In this document: positions 54,097 to 62,348 of the stretch, piece by piece | How the letters are laid out: each line of letters opens with the position of its first letter | Numbering within the stretch: position 1 is the first letter of the stretch | NCBI GenBank assembly: GCA_035544875.1 | Contig: DASZZP010000031.1 | Location: 62,001-126,000 of the forward strand | Source: JASLEW01 sp035544875 | GTDB taxonomy: Bacteria > Acidobacteriota > Thermoanaerobaculia > Multivoradales > UBA5704 | Length of the DNA stretch: 64,000 nucleotides | Reading direction: 5' to 3' | Translations under genes and position numbers: made by a program | Notes under the pieces: generated by a model | Told to the model about the DNA's origin: nothing | What the model saw: only the letters and a program-made list of their open reading frames with translations | Databases searched by the model: none

Positions 54097-54854
54097 CGCG
54101 TCCCCCAGGGCATCAGGACTGAGCGCCACCAGTCGGCGGTCGCCCTGACCTTGTAGCGCTGGATCGCTCCCGCTGGGTCGACCCCCTTGGGGCAAACCGC
54201 CGAGCATTCGCCGACGAAGGTGCAGGCCCAGATCCCCTCGTGCCGCGAAAGGATGTCGAGCCGCTCGGCCGCTCCCTGGTCGCGCGAGTCGAAGTTGTAG
54301 CGCTGCGCGAGAGCGATCGCCGCCGGACCGACGAAGCCGGGCTCCAGCGCATTGATCGGGCACGCGGCGTAGCACAGCAGGCAGTTGATGCACATGCTGT
54401 AGGGCTTGTACTCCGCCAGCTCCTCCGGGGTCTGCAGGTACTCGCCCTCGGCCAGCGGCTTCTCCTCGGAGCGCACGATCCAGGGCTTGACGCTCTTCAG
54501 CTTGTCGAGAAACTCGCGCAGGTCGATCACCAGGTCGCGGATGACCGGGAAGCCGCGCAGCGGCTCGATCTTGACCGGCCCGGGCGCGAGCGCCGTGAGA
54601 TAGGCCGCGCAGGTCAAGATGGGCTTGCCGTTGACCATCATGCCGCAGCTGCCGCAGACCCCCATGCGGCAGGCCCAGCGATAGGAGAGGCTGCCGTCGA
54701 GCGAGTCCTTGATGTAGTTGAGCCCGTCGAGCACCATCCAGTCGCGCCGCAGCGGGACCTCGTAGCTCTGCCACGTCGGCTCGGCCTCTTCCTCGGGCCG
54801 GTAGCGCAGGACGTCGAGGCGGATGGTCTCGCTGGTCTCGATGGGCTCAGGCAC
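54093..54854 (-). CDS. frdB: Fumarate reductase/succinate dehydrogenase iron-sulfur subunit
   Basis: GTG at 54854 is chosen because GGAGG lies 8 bases upstream; earlier codons overlap frdA. The 253-residue protein has the 2Fe-2S set CRMGVCGSCGMMVNGKPILT (plus the next Cys), then the second domain's CINCLLCYAACP and CTFVGECSAVCPKGVDP for the 4Fe-4S and 3Fe-4S clusters. It passes electrons between the membrane anchor and FAD subunit. It follows frdA by 4 bases and overlaps frdC by 4. Confidence 0.95.
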   Translation of the reverse strand: MPEPIETSETIRLDVLRYRPEEEAEPTWQSYEVPLRRDWMVLDGLNYIKDSLDGSLSYRWACRMGVCGSCGMMVNGKPILTCAAYLTALAPGPVKIEPLRGFPVIRDLVIDLREFLDKLKSVKPWIVRSEEKPLAEGEYLQTPEELAEYKPYSMCINCLLCYAACPINALEPGFVGPAAIALAQRYNFDSRDQGAAERLDILSRHEGIWACTFVGECSAVCPKGVDPAGAIQRYKVRATADWWRSVLMPWGTR

Positions 54855-54858
54855 GTCG

Positions 54859-56598
54859 TCACCTCCCGTAGACCCGCTCGGCCGGCGGCCAGCGGGTGAT
54901 CGCAACCGGCGAGTAGGCGATGCGCGGCGGCGCTCCCCCGTCCTGGCGATAGGCGAGCGAGTGCGAGAGGAAGCGCTCGTCGTCGCGCCGCGGGTGATCG
55001 GCACGCTGGTGCGCGCCACGCGACTCGCGCCGCTCGAGACCCGAGTGCAGGATCGCTTCGCAGACGTCGAGCATGTTCGAGAGCTCGAGGAACGCGAGGA
55101 GCTCGGTGTTGAAGGTGAGGCTCCGATCGTCGAGCCAGATCTTGCCGCAGCGCTCCCGCAGCTCGCTGATCTTGGCCGCGGTGGTGCTCAGCCCCGGCTC
55201 GTCGCGGTAGATCCCCGCCCCCTTCTCCATCGCCTGCTGCATCGCGGTGCGCAGCACCGCGACCCGCTCCCCGCCGCAGGCGCGGCGCAGCGCCTCGAGC
55301 CGCCGCTCCTCGGCGTAGGCCTGGGCAAGGATGCCGGGCGAGGGGGGCGGCGTCGCGGCGGCATAGCGCGCGGCGGCCTTGCCGGCGCGGGCGCCAAAGA
55401 CCAGCAGCTCGGTCAAGGAGTTCGAGCCCAGGCGGTTCGAGCCGTTGATGCTCACGCAGGCCACCTCGCCCGCGGCGTAGAGGCCAGGCAGCGGTGTTGC
55501 GCCCTCGAGATCGGTGTGCACGCCGCCCATCATGTAGTGAACCACCGGACGCACCGGGATCATCTGGTGCACCGGGTCGAGGTTTTCGTACTTGCGGCAG
55601 AGCTCGCGCACGAAAGGGATCTTGGCGTCGATCAGCTTCTCTCCCAGGTGGCGGACGTCGAGATGCACGACCTCGCCGTAGACGGAGGCGATCGTCCGCC
55701 CCTTCTCCATCTCCTTGACGAAGGCCTGCGACAGCCTGTCGCGCGGGCCGAGCTCCATCGAGCGCAGGACCGGCTTGGGCTCGGGCTTGCCGAGGTCGTA
55801 GTCCTGGAGGTAGCGGTAGCCGTCCTTGTTGAGCAGCCAGCCGCCCTCGGAGCGCGCCGCCTCGGTGATCAAGATGCCGGTGAAGGGGAGCCCGGTGGGG
55901 TGGTACTGCACGAACTCCATGTCCTTGAGCGGCACTCCGGCGCGATAGGCCAGGGCCATCCCATCGCCGGTCTTGATGTTGGCGTTGGTGGTGAACGCGA
56001 AGACGCGGCCGCAGCCGCCGGTGGTCAAGATCACCGCCTTGGCCAGCAGCGCGCCGACCTTGCCGGTGGACAGCTCGATCGCCACGACTCCCTGGCAGCG
56101 CCCGCCGTCGACCAGCAGTTGAGTGACGAACCACTCGTCGAAGAAGGTCAGCGGCGCATACTTGAGGCTCGTCTGGTAAAGCGTGTGCAGCATGTGAAAG
56201 CCGGTCTTGTCGGCCGCGAACCAGGTGCGCTCGTTCTTCATCCCCCCGAAGGGGCGCACCGCGACATGGCCGTCGGCGGTGCGGTTCCACGGGCACCCCC
56301 AGTGCTCGAGCCGCAGCAGCTCCTCCGGCGCCTCGCGCACGAAGAGCTCCACCGAATCCTGGTCGCACAGCCAGTCGCCGCCGGAAATCGTGTCGTAGGC
56401 GTGGGCGTCGAGACTGTCCCCGGCACGGATCACGGCCGCCGCGCCGCCCTCGGCCGAGACCGTGTGACTGCGCATCGGATATACCTTGGAAACCACGGCG
56501 ATGCTGAGCTCGGGATCGGTCTCGGCGATGGCGATCGCGGCGCGCAGGCCGGCGCCGCCGCCGCCGACCACAAGAATGTCGTAGGACGTGGTCTCCAT
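54859..56598 (-). CDS. frdA: Fumarate reductase flavoprotein subunit
   Basis: The 579-residue subunit binds FAD (ILVVGGGGAGLRAAIAIAE at residues 8-26) covalently through His45 in RSHTVSAEGGAAA. Other marks are TISGGDWLCDQDSVELFVRE, EFVQYHPTG and the active-site region TEAARSEGGWLLN, with RPVVHYMMGGVHTD and NGSNRLGSNSLTELLVFG later. It reduces fumarate to succinate (or the reverse) at the cytoplasmic face of the membrane. The CDQDSVE form and the FrdC/FrdD anchors favour fumarate reductase over succinate dehydrogenase, although the enzyme could run both ways. First gene of frdABCD. Confidence 0.96.
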   Translation of the reverse strand: METTSYDILVVGGGGAGLRAAIAIAETDPELSIAVVSKVYPMRSHTVSAEGGAAAVIRAGDSLDAHAYDTISGGDWLCDQDSVELFVREAPEELLRLEHWGCPWNRTADGHVAVRPFGGMKNERTWFAADKTGFHMLHTLYQTSLKYAPLTFFDEWFVTQLLVDGGRCQGVVAIELSTGKVGALLAKAVILTTGGCGRVFAFTTNANIKTGDGMALAYRAGVPLKDMEFVQYHPTGLPFTGILITEAARSEGGWLLNKDGYRYLQDYDLGKPEPKPVLRSMELGPRDRLSQAFVKEMEKGRTIASVYGEVVHLDVRHLGEKLIDAKIPFVRELCRKYENLDPVHQMIPVRPVVHYMMGGVHTDLEGATPLPGLYAAGEVACVSINGSNRLGSNSLTELLVFGARAGKAAARYAAATPPPSPGILAQAYAEERRLEALRRACGGERVAVLRTAMQQAMEKGAGIYRDEPGLSTTAAKISELRERCGKIWLDDRSLTFNTELLAFLELSNMLDVCEAILHSGLERRESRGAHQRADHPRRDDERFLSHSLAYRQDGGAPPRIAYSPVAITRWPPAERVYGR

Positions 56599-56662
56599 CG
56601 TTAGCGCGCGAGCCCCCGCTGCTGTCGGCAGCTTGATCGAAAGTGGAATGCAACCAGGGCGC

Positions 56663-56926
56663 TCATGGTATCCCAGCCGTCCCCCTGCCGCAACGCACGA
56701 GCTCCTCCTTTTCCCGGCGGCGCAGCAGCTTGATCCGGTGCTCGGCGCGCAGGGCGCCGCCCCAGGAGCTGGTCTCCTCGGACCAGACCAGCGTCACCGG
56801 CAGGCGGGAGCGGGTGTAGCGCGAGGCGCGGCCGGCTCCATGCTCGGAAAGGCGCCGCGCGAGGTCCACGGCGGAGCCGGTATAGAGCGAGCCGTCGGCG
56901 CAGCGCAGGATGTAGACGAACGGCAC
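56663..56926 (-). CDS. GIY-YIG domain protein (UPF0213-like)
   Basis: The GTG at 56926 gives an 87-residue protein that starts with the GIY-YIG fold: VPFVYILRCADGSLYTGSAV (here Y-I-L and L-Y-T-G), then ARRLSEHGAGRASRYTRSR with the conserved arginine and EHGAGRAS, and PVTLVWSEE with the metal-binding glutamate nearby. Length and motifs match the small UPF0213/YhbQ-type group, whose cellular role is unclear but which shares the nuclease fold of UvrC and homing endonucleases. The longer frame upstream is shadow. It is divergent from the large secreted protein gene. Confidence 0.87.
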   Translation of the reverse strand: MPFVYILRCADGSLYTGSAVDLARRLSEHGAGRASRYTRSRLPVTLVWSEETSSWGGALRAEHRIKLLRRREKEELVRCGRGTAGIP

Positions 56927-56966
56927 AGCTGATTGTAGACGGCGGTCTCTGCTGCTGGCGAGCTTG

Positions 56967-56972
56967 TATAAT
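56967..56972 (+). promoter_or_regulatory. Possible -10 element (TATAAT) upstream of the large secreted protein gene
   Basis: A perfect TATAAT stands in an AT-rich patch (56960-56990), rare in this GC-rich window, between the divergent GIY-YIG and secreted-protein genes. It lies 49 bases before the ATG at 57021. No good -35 element is seen at the right spacing on the + strand. On the - strand the same patch contains TATACA with a weak TTCAAG 17 bases away, so the patch could serve the GIY-YIG gene instead. Confidence 0.4.
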
Positions 56973-57020
56973 TGAATTTGTTCATCCCTTGAACGGCGAG
57001 CCGCGTTGGAGGTCGGGCTG

Positions 57021-58829
57021 ATGTCGCACCCTGGAGAGGATCGGGCTGCCCCAACATGCCGATGGGCTCGAGCCGGGCGACTGGCCGTGCTCACGCTGCT
57101 ACTCGCCTGCACTGCGCTCGCCGTCACCGCGGCCCCGGGGCTCGCAGCGGCGCCGCCTTCGCGGCTGCGGCTCCGGGTGCCGCGCGACCCTCTGCTGCCC
57201 GGCCAGCAGGCGAGCCTGACGATCGAGGCCGTCGGGGATCCCCCGCTCGAGATCTCGGGGCAGCGAGCCGAACCGCTCCCGGCGACCCGCCCGATCGAGA
57301 TCGCGCTCGCCGGAGCGACGGCTTTGACCGTCCAGGCGCGGGTCGTCCTCCGACCCGGCCAGCCCGCGATCGAGGTCCCGATCCGAGCTGCCAGACCTGG
57401 CGTCTGGGTGATCGAAGCGAGCTCCCCCGGGCTCTACTCGGCAATCGCCCACGTCGTCTGCATCGACCAGAAAACGCTCGACTCGCACCGCCTCGCCGCC
57501 GGCCGCTTGGCCCCGGCGCCGACCGCCGTACGCAAGGCGCTTCAGGCCGAGAAGGCACTGGCGATGGCGCCGTTGCGGCCTGCCCCTCCTCGGCCGGCGA
57601 CGCCGGGTAGCGGCGAAAAGGCCAGCGCGGCAGAGCCGGGACGGCCGGCGGCGCGCTCGCTCGGGAGCGCGCGACCGGCGGCAGCGCCGCCAACCGCCGA
57701 GCCGGTGGCGCCAACCAGCGTGCCGGTCACCATAGCCGTACCCGTGCCGGGAGCGGCCGCACCACCGCCAAGCGGCGCGGCGACCGGCGAAGGGGCAGCC
57801 AGGGCCGGCGGACCGGCGACGGCGGCCGGCGGCACGAGCGGCGAAGTCCGTCTGGTCCCCGATCACCTCAAGCAGCGGCGGGGCACGGGAGGGTGGGACA
57901 GCGTTGCTCTATATGCCTACTGGTACGAGGGCGGCAATCCCAGTCCGGCGTCAAGAAACATCGACGTGGCGCTGTTCGCCCAGCAAGGCGAGCTGCAGAT
58001 CGAGCCACAGCGGCTCAGCATCGCGAGCGGCGACTTCGTTTCGCAGCGTCCAGTCACCGTCTCGGCTGGCGTGCCCGAGACCGCCGTGCTGCAGGCGCTC
58101 TATCCCGGTGGACAGTCGAACCCGGTCGAGCTCGAGTTTCTCGCTCCGGCCCCGGTCCGCCTCGCGTTCGACGGCGCGCCGGAGCTCATTCGCGGCTTCG
58201 GCACGGTCAGGTCCGGCATCTATGTCCGCCTGCTCGACGCCAGCGGGCAACCGGTGGCCGCCGACCAGCCGGTTCCAATCACGGTCGAGCTCATCGACCC
58301 GACCGGCGCCCGCACGCAGCCGGCGGTGCCGGCGTCGACCTCCATCAACGCCGCCGTAGCCCTCGACCTGTCGCGCTGGGGCAAATACACCGTCCGCGCC
58401 TTCGCACCCAGCCTGGCCGAGGCGGCGCCCCTCGCCATCCAGTTCGCCATCGACTGGCTGCTGCTCGTCGTGGCGCTGGTGGGCGGCATCGCGGGCAGCC
58501 TCATCCGCGTCCTCTACCTGAGCGAAAGGAGCTGGCGCAGCGGGCTGGTGCGGGTCGTCGCGCTCGGCTCGGCGGCGGCGCTGCTCGTCGTGCTGCTGTG
58601 GAGCTTTGGTCTGCTGTCGCTGCTCAGCGGCTCCATGCCGGAAGGCTTTGCTACAGGGCTCCAGAGGATCCCGGTTGGGAGCCTCGCCGGCGTCTTCCTG
58701 CTCGGACTCCTGGGCGGCCTGCTCTTCGACACCATCTTCGGCCGCCTGCTCCACCGCGCCGTCGGCGGCTCATCCGGAGGCGGACCGCCGGCAGGCGGTG
58801 GCGCGCCCCGGCCGATCGCGAGCCCGTGA
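57021..58829 (+). CDS. Large exported protein of unknown function with C-terminal membrane helices
   Basis: ATG at 57021 is supported by GGAGG 8 bases upstream. The 602-residue protein has a signal peptide (AVLTLLLACTALAVTAAPGL) and an Ig-like or beta-rich first domain (SRLRLRVPRDPLLPGQQASL, about 50-160). A Pro/Ala-rich linker (about 185-275) leads to a second beta-rich domain (VALFAQQGELQIEPQRLSIA, about 295-470). Three hydrophobic helices (DWLLLVVALVGGIAGSLIRV; VVALGSAAALLVVLLWSFGL; PVGSLAGVFLLGLLGGLLFD) and a Gly/Pro tail close it. The domain arrangement suggests a periplasmic sensor or scaffold anchored at its C-terminus. I do not recognise the family. Confidence that it is real is high; function is open. 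Confidence 0.8.
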   Translation: MSHPGEDRAAPTCRWARAGRLAVLTLLLACTALAVTAAPGLAAAPPSRLRLRVPRDPLLPGQQASLTIEAVGDPPLEISGQRAEPLPATRPIEIALAGATALTVQARVVLRPGQPAIEVPIRAARPGVWVIEASSPGLYSAIAHVVCIDQKTLDSHRLAAGRLAPAPTAVRKALQAEKALAMAPLRPAPPRPATPGSGEKASAAEPGRPAARSLGSARPAAAPPTAEPVAPTSVPVTIAVPVPGAAAPPPSGAATGEGAARAGGPATAAGGTSGEVRLVPDHLKQRRGTGGWDSVALYAYWYEGGNPSPASRNIDVALFAQQGELQIEPQRLSIASGDFVSQRPVTVSAGVPETAVLQALYPGGQSNPVELEFLAPAPVRLAFDGAPELIRGFGTVRSGIYVRLLDASGQPVAADQPVPITVELIDPTGARTQPAVPASTSINAAVALDLSRWGKYTVRAFAPSLAEAAPLAIQFAIDWLLLVVALVGGIAGSLIRVLYLSERSWRSGLVRVVALGSAAALLVVLLWSFGLLSLLSGSMPEGFATGLQRIPVGSLAGVFLLGLLGGLLFDTIFGRLLHRAVGGSSGGGPPAGGGAPRPIASP

Positions 58830-58869
58830 ACGCGGGCTCGATCTGATGGATTGAGGGAGTACTCAGCCC

Positions 58870-59604
58870 CTAGCCAACCGCTGACGCCGAGCTGGTGGTC
58901 TCTGCGGTCAGCTCGAGCCGGGCCACCGGGGCCTTGGCCAGCAGCTCGCGGAGCCGCGCCGCGGCCGCGGCGGCCGTCACGACTTCGTGCGGCAGGTAGG
59001 CCACCAGCCAGGCGCGGCGGGTCTCCGGGCCGACCTTGACCCGCTGGCTGTCGGTGATCGGGGTCCCGAAAGGACCGCGGCGGTCGGCGAGCAGCGGCTT
59101 GCCTTCGAGGCTGAAGGGGCCGCGCAGCGACTCGAACGCCTCCCCCGCGCGGCCGGCGCGCAGCGTGAGCGGCGGCTCGACGCTCCCTTCGGCGAGCACG
59201 CAGCAAGGGACCGCGAGCGCCACCGACAGGCAGTTGTTGAGATCGACCAGCGGATGGATCACGGGCAGCGGCTCGCCCTTGAGCAGCCGGCGCAGCAGCG
59301 CCTCCGAGGAGGGCCGGTAGCGGGTGGGATCGCAGCCGGCGGCGCGGAAGAGGGCGCGCAGCGCCGCAACCGTCGGGTGCTCGGCCAGCTTGCCTGGCTC
59401 TCCCGCCGGCCGTGACGCCGACGCCGCCGGCGAACGAACCCCCTCCTCGAGCTCGGCGCGCAGCGCCGCCAGGCGCAGCTCCGCCTGCGCGTCGAGCTCG
59501 GCCGCCATTTCCAGCCGCGCCCAGAAGAGCGCCCAGCCGGCGAGCTCCAGGTGGACGGCGAAAGGAGGCACCCGCATGGAGGCGATCACGGCTTCAGCGG
59601 TCAT
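58870..59604 (-). CDS. B3/B4 (tRNA synthetase-type) domain protein
   Basis: From the ATG at 59604 (GTG 59613 and ATG 59577 are alternatives) the product is 244 residues. After a helical N-terminus, HPTVAALRALFRAAGCDPTR, YRPSSEALLRRLLKGEPLPV and NNCLSVALAVPCCVLAEGSV match the B3/B4 domain of phenylalanyl-tRNA synthetase beta chains and stand-alone relatives that may edit mischarged amino acids. The dedicated TRYRPS...LLRR and HPLVDLNN segments are typical of the stand-alone group. It follows the dehydratase gene on the same strand (32 bases). Confidence 0.82.
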   Translation of the reverse strand: MTAEAVIASMRVPPFAVHLELAGWALFWARLEMAAELDAQAELRLAALRAELEEGVRSPAASASRPAGEPGKLAEHPTVAALRALFRAAGCDPTRYRPSSEALLRRLLKGEPLPVIHPLVDLNNCLSVALAVPCCVLAEGSVEPPLTLRAGRAGEAFESLRGPFSLEGKPLLADRRGPFGTPITDSQRVKVGPETRRAWLVAYLPHEVVTAAAAAARLRELLAKAPVARLELTAETTSSASAVG

Positions 59605-59635
59605 AGTGGCCACCGATCGCCATGACAACGATGGC

Positions 59636-60619
59636 TCAGGCGAGCACCTCGCGCAGCCGCTCGATGGCCGCGTTGCCGCCCGATAGCAGGACGCCCACTC
59701 GCCGGCCGCGGAAGAGGTCGTGCTCCAGGACCGCGGCTAGCCCGGCGGCGCCGGCGGGCTCGACCACCACCCGCAGGCTGCGGATGGCGCGCCCCATGGC
59801 GGCCAGGATGGCGCCGTCGCCGACCGTCAGCACGCCGGCGGCATGGCGGCGGATGAGCGCGAAGTTGATGACTCCCGGGCGCGGCGCCGTCAGCCCGTCG
59901 GCCACGGTGTCGATCTTGTCGACGCCGGTCGGCGCGCCGGCCTGAAGCGAGCGCTCGATGCTGGCAGCGCCCGCCGGCTGAATCGCATACACCCGCGAGC
60001 GCGGCGCCAGGCCGGACGCCGCGAGCAGGGCGCCGGCCAGCAGACCGCCCCCCGAGGCGGGGACGGCGAGCAGCTCAAGGTCGGGGACCTCTTCGAGCAG
60101 CTCCCAGGTGGCGGTGGCAGCGCCGGCCACCACCCACGGGTCGTCATAGGGATGGATCAGCGTATAGCCATGCTCCCGCCGCAGCTGTTCCATCCGCGCG
60201 AAGGCCTCGACCCCGGTGCGCACGCCGCGGCTCTCGATCCGCGCCCCCAGCGCCGCGACCGCCGCCAGCTTCTCCGGCACCGCGGTCTCCGGCATCACCA
60301 CGACGATCCGCGCCCCGGCCTCGCGCGCCGCATAGGCCGCCCCCAGGGCGGCGTTGCCGGCGCTCACCGTGATCAGTCCGCCGGCCAGCTCGGCCTTGCC
60401 GAGTGAGCGCACCTTGTTGCACGCCCCTCGCACCTTGAACGCTCCGGTGACCTGCAGGCATTCGGCCTTGAAGTAGAGGCGCGCCGAGGCGAGATCGTCG
60501 AGCGCCTCCGAGCGCAGGACGGGGGTGCGCAGAACCATGCCGGCGAGGACACGGCGCGCCGCCAGCACGTCGGCGAGGCCGGGAAGGGTCGGGGCGGGAT
60601 CCGGCGCAGGTTCGGCCAT
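59636..60619 (-). CDS. PLP-dependent threonine/serine dehydratase family protein
   Basis: The 327-residue fold-type II enzyme carries the PLP lysine as Lys62 in GAFKVRGACNK, a phosphate-binding glycine loop (PASGGGLLAGALL) and a C-terminal LLSGGN. Family members include threonine ammonia-lyase and serine racemase. The cofactor-side motif, normally S-x-G-N-H-A-Q-G, reads SAGNAALG (86-93), so His and Gln are replaced. This may shift substrate choice, or mark a divergent ectoine/EutB- or 3-hydroxyaspartate-type relative. It precedes the B3/B4-domain gene on the same strand. Confidence 0.85.
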   Translation of the reverse strand: MAEPAPDPAPTLPGLADVLAARRVLAGMVLRTPVLRSEALDDLASARLYFKAECLQVTGAFKVRGACNKVRSLGKAELAGGLITVSAGNAALGAAYAAREAGARIVVVMPETAVPEKLAAVAALGARIESRGVRTGVEAFARMEQLRREHGYTLIHPYDDPWVVAGAATATWELLEEVPDLELLAVPASGGGLLAGALLAASGLAPRSRVYAIQPAGAASIERSLQAGAPTGVDKIDTVADGLTAPRPGVINFALIRRHAAGVLTVGDGAILAAMGRAIRSLRVVVEPAGAAGLAAVLEHDLFRGRRVGVLLSGGNAAIERLREVLA

Positions 60620-60778
60620 GCTCTTTCTCCGCGGCGGCCGGCCCGCACGCAGCCGCCGTCGATGGAGCCGCCGCCGATGCTTACGCCGCCGGGCGAGACT
60701 CTAACCGATGCGCGGTGCCGGCGCAGGGCGCAGGTTTCATCCTGCGCTGGCGCAGGCGGCCGACAGCGATTTCGACGA

Positions 60779-61033
60779 CTAGGAGGTCAGATCGCCGCGG
60801 ATCTGCTCGAACAGCACCGAGCCGCTGAAGCGGCTGAAGCGCTCCTGCTTCGCGGCCGGGGAGAGGCGGTAGAGCAGCCAGTAGAAACAGGCCATGCCCG
60901 CCTGGCGCCGCAGCCGGCGGGCTTCGTGCATCGCCGAACGGAACTCTTTCTCGCGCCAGCCGAAGGGACGGAAGAACTCGACTCCCGCGGCTGGCGCGAA
61001 GCGCAGCGGGGCAGGAACGAGGTCAAGACGAGG
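60779..61033 (-). pseudogene. C-terminal remnant of a leucine-carboxyl-methyltransferase-type SAM methyltransferase
   Basis: On the - strand a frame with no start codon in a sensible position runs from just after a TGA (61034-61036) to TAG at 60779-60781. It reads VEFFRPFGWREKEFRSAMHE, then ARRLRRQAGMACFYWLLYRL and ends FEQIRGDLTS. This resembles the C-terminal part of PPM/LCM-type class I methyltransferases (F-F-x-x-x-GW-x-x-x-E-x-RS then a helix of ARRL type). The SAM-binding core is missing; only ATG at the RSAM methionine could start it, leaving about 60 codons. It appears to be a gene fragment left by deletion. It is absent from a simple reading of long frames, so it could be overlooked. 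Confidence 0.6.
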
Positions 61034-61249
61034 TCACGATGAGCGAGAGAGCGATCCGCAACGTCTCGGACGGGGGCGGCGGGCTGGTTGGGGCCGCGCG
61101 GGGCGGCGGGGCAGTGCGTCCGGGCGAACGGGCACGTAAAATGCACTCAGGTCGGAGGTGCGGACGTGCCGGAGGTATACCCGCGGCGAGCGGCAGGCGG
61201 GAAACTCAACGCAATCGGCGAATTCGACAGGCGGGCGACAGGCGAGCAG

Positions 61250-62137
61250 ATGGGTGCCTTGGCTGAGATCAACGCGAGCAGCGCGATCGGTGCGATCAGC
61301 GCCGGAATGAGCCTCTCTGCCGCCGCCTTCCTGGCGGGGGCCGAAGAGGCCGGCTACGACCTCCGGCACGAGGTCCAGAGCTACTACCACACGGTCGCTC
61401 CCTACATCGACCTCGAGCTCGCGGATCGGGGCGACGCCGTCCTCTGGGAGTGGGCGGCCACGACTCCACCCGGTTGCCGGCTGCTCGAAGTAGGGGCCGG
61501 CACCGGACGCGCCACCGCCTTGCTCGCCCGCGCGGCGGCCCGGTTGGTCGCTTTCGACCTCTCCCCCGGGATGCTCGCAATCGCCAGGCGCCGTCTCGCC
61601 GGGCTGCCGGCGGTTAGCCTACTGGTCGCCGACGTGCGGCAGCTGGCGCTCGCCGAGCGCTTCGACCTCGCGGTCGCTGCCGACGATCCCCTTTCCCATC
61701 TCATCCTCGACGCCGACCGCGACCTGGCCCTGCGGGCGATCGGCCGGCATCTGCTGCCAGGCGGCCGCTTCATCCTCGACGCCGCCTGGTTCTCGCCGAG
61801 CCGGCGCAAGCGCGCCGCTTCGGCGGGAGGCCTGTTCTTCGAGCGCCTCCACGGCCGCGGCGACGAGGAGCTCCTGGTGCGGGAGGACTGGCGCCTGGAG
61901 CCCGGCGGCCGCCGCCTGTGCACGGCGCGTTTCGCCTACAGCCGGCACGGGCGGCCGCTGGGCGAGGCGCTCTTCCGGGGCCGCCTCTGGTCGGTCGCCG
62001 AGCTGGTCGGGCGCTGCCGCGCGGCCGGCCTCGAGATCGTGTCGCTGTGGGGCGGCTACGACCGCCGGCCCTGGCGGCGCGGCCACTCGCAGCGCCTCAT
62101 CGTCGAGGCACGGCGGCGGACCGACTGGCTCGCCTGA
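61250..62137 (+). CDS. Class I SAM-dependent methyltransferase
   Basis: ATG at 61250 is used because codons after it already show the GC-ending pattern of coding sequence; ATG at 61307 is a good alternative (276 residues). The product has LLEVGAGTGRATALLARAAA (SAM motif I), VAFDLSPGMLAIARRRLAGL (motif II region), DLAVAADDPLSHLILDADRD (post-motif) and a C-terminal beta part ending GYDRRPWRRGHSQRLIVEAR. It is a stand-alone Methyltransf_25-type enzyme; substrate unknown. The spacer before it (61034-61249) shows no gene on the + strand. Confidence 0.82.
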   Translation: MGALAEINASSAIGAISAGMSLSAAAFLAGAEEAGYDLRHEVQSYYHTVAPYIDLELADRGDAVLWEWAATTPPGCRLLEVGAGTGRATALLARAAARLVAFDLSPGMLAIARRRLAGLPAVSLLVADVRQLALAERFDLAVAADDPLSHLILDADRDLALRAIGRHLLPGGRFILDAAWFSPSRRKRAASAGGLFFERLHGRGDEELLVREDWRLEPGGRRLCTARFAYSRHGRPLGEALFRGRLWSVAELVGRCRAAGLEIVSLWGGYDRRPWRRGHSQRLIVEARRRTDWLA

Positions 62138-62348
62138 TCGGCACAGCCCGCCAAGCCTACCCCCATTTCGACCAGAGACTCAGCATCACCGTTTCGTCCT
62201 TGCGGGTGCACCAAAAGGCCCTTCGTACCAGAACTCCCGACCGCAAGTAGGTGGAATTCGGGCGCGCCGGTCGACACTGCCATTCCAGCGGAACAGATCG
62301 CTGACTGCAAGTGACACTCGCCACCTCCTGGCGCGCGGCGGCTGGAGC

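Noticed and set aside
60787..61146. A 119-residue - strand frame over the methyltransferase remnant
   Set aside because: It is rich in Ser/Arg/Ala and out of frame with the recognisable methyltransferase C-terminus at 60779-61033.
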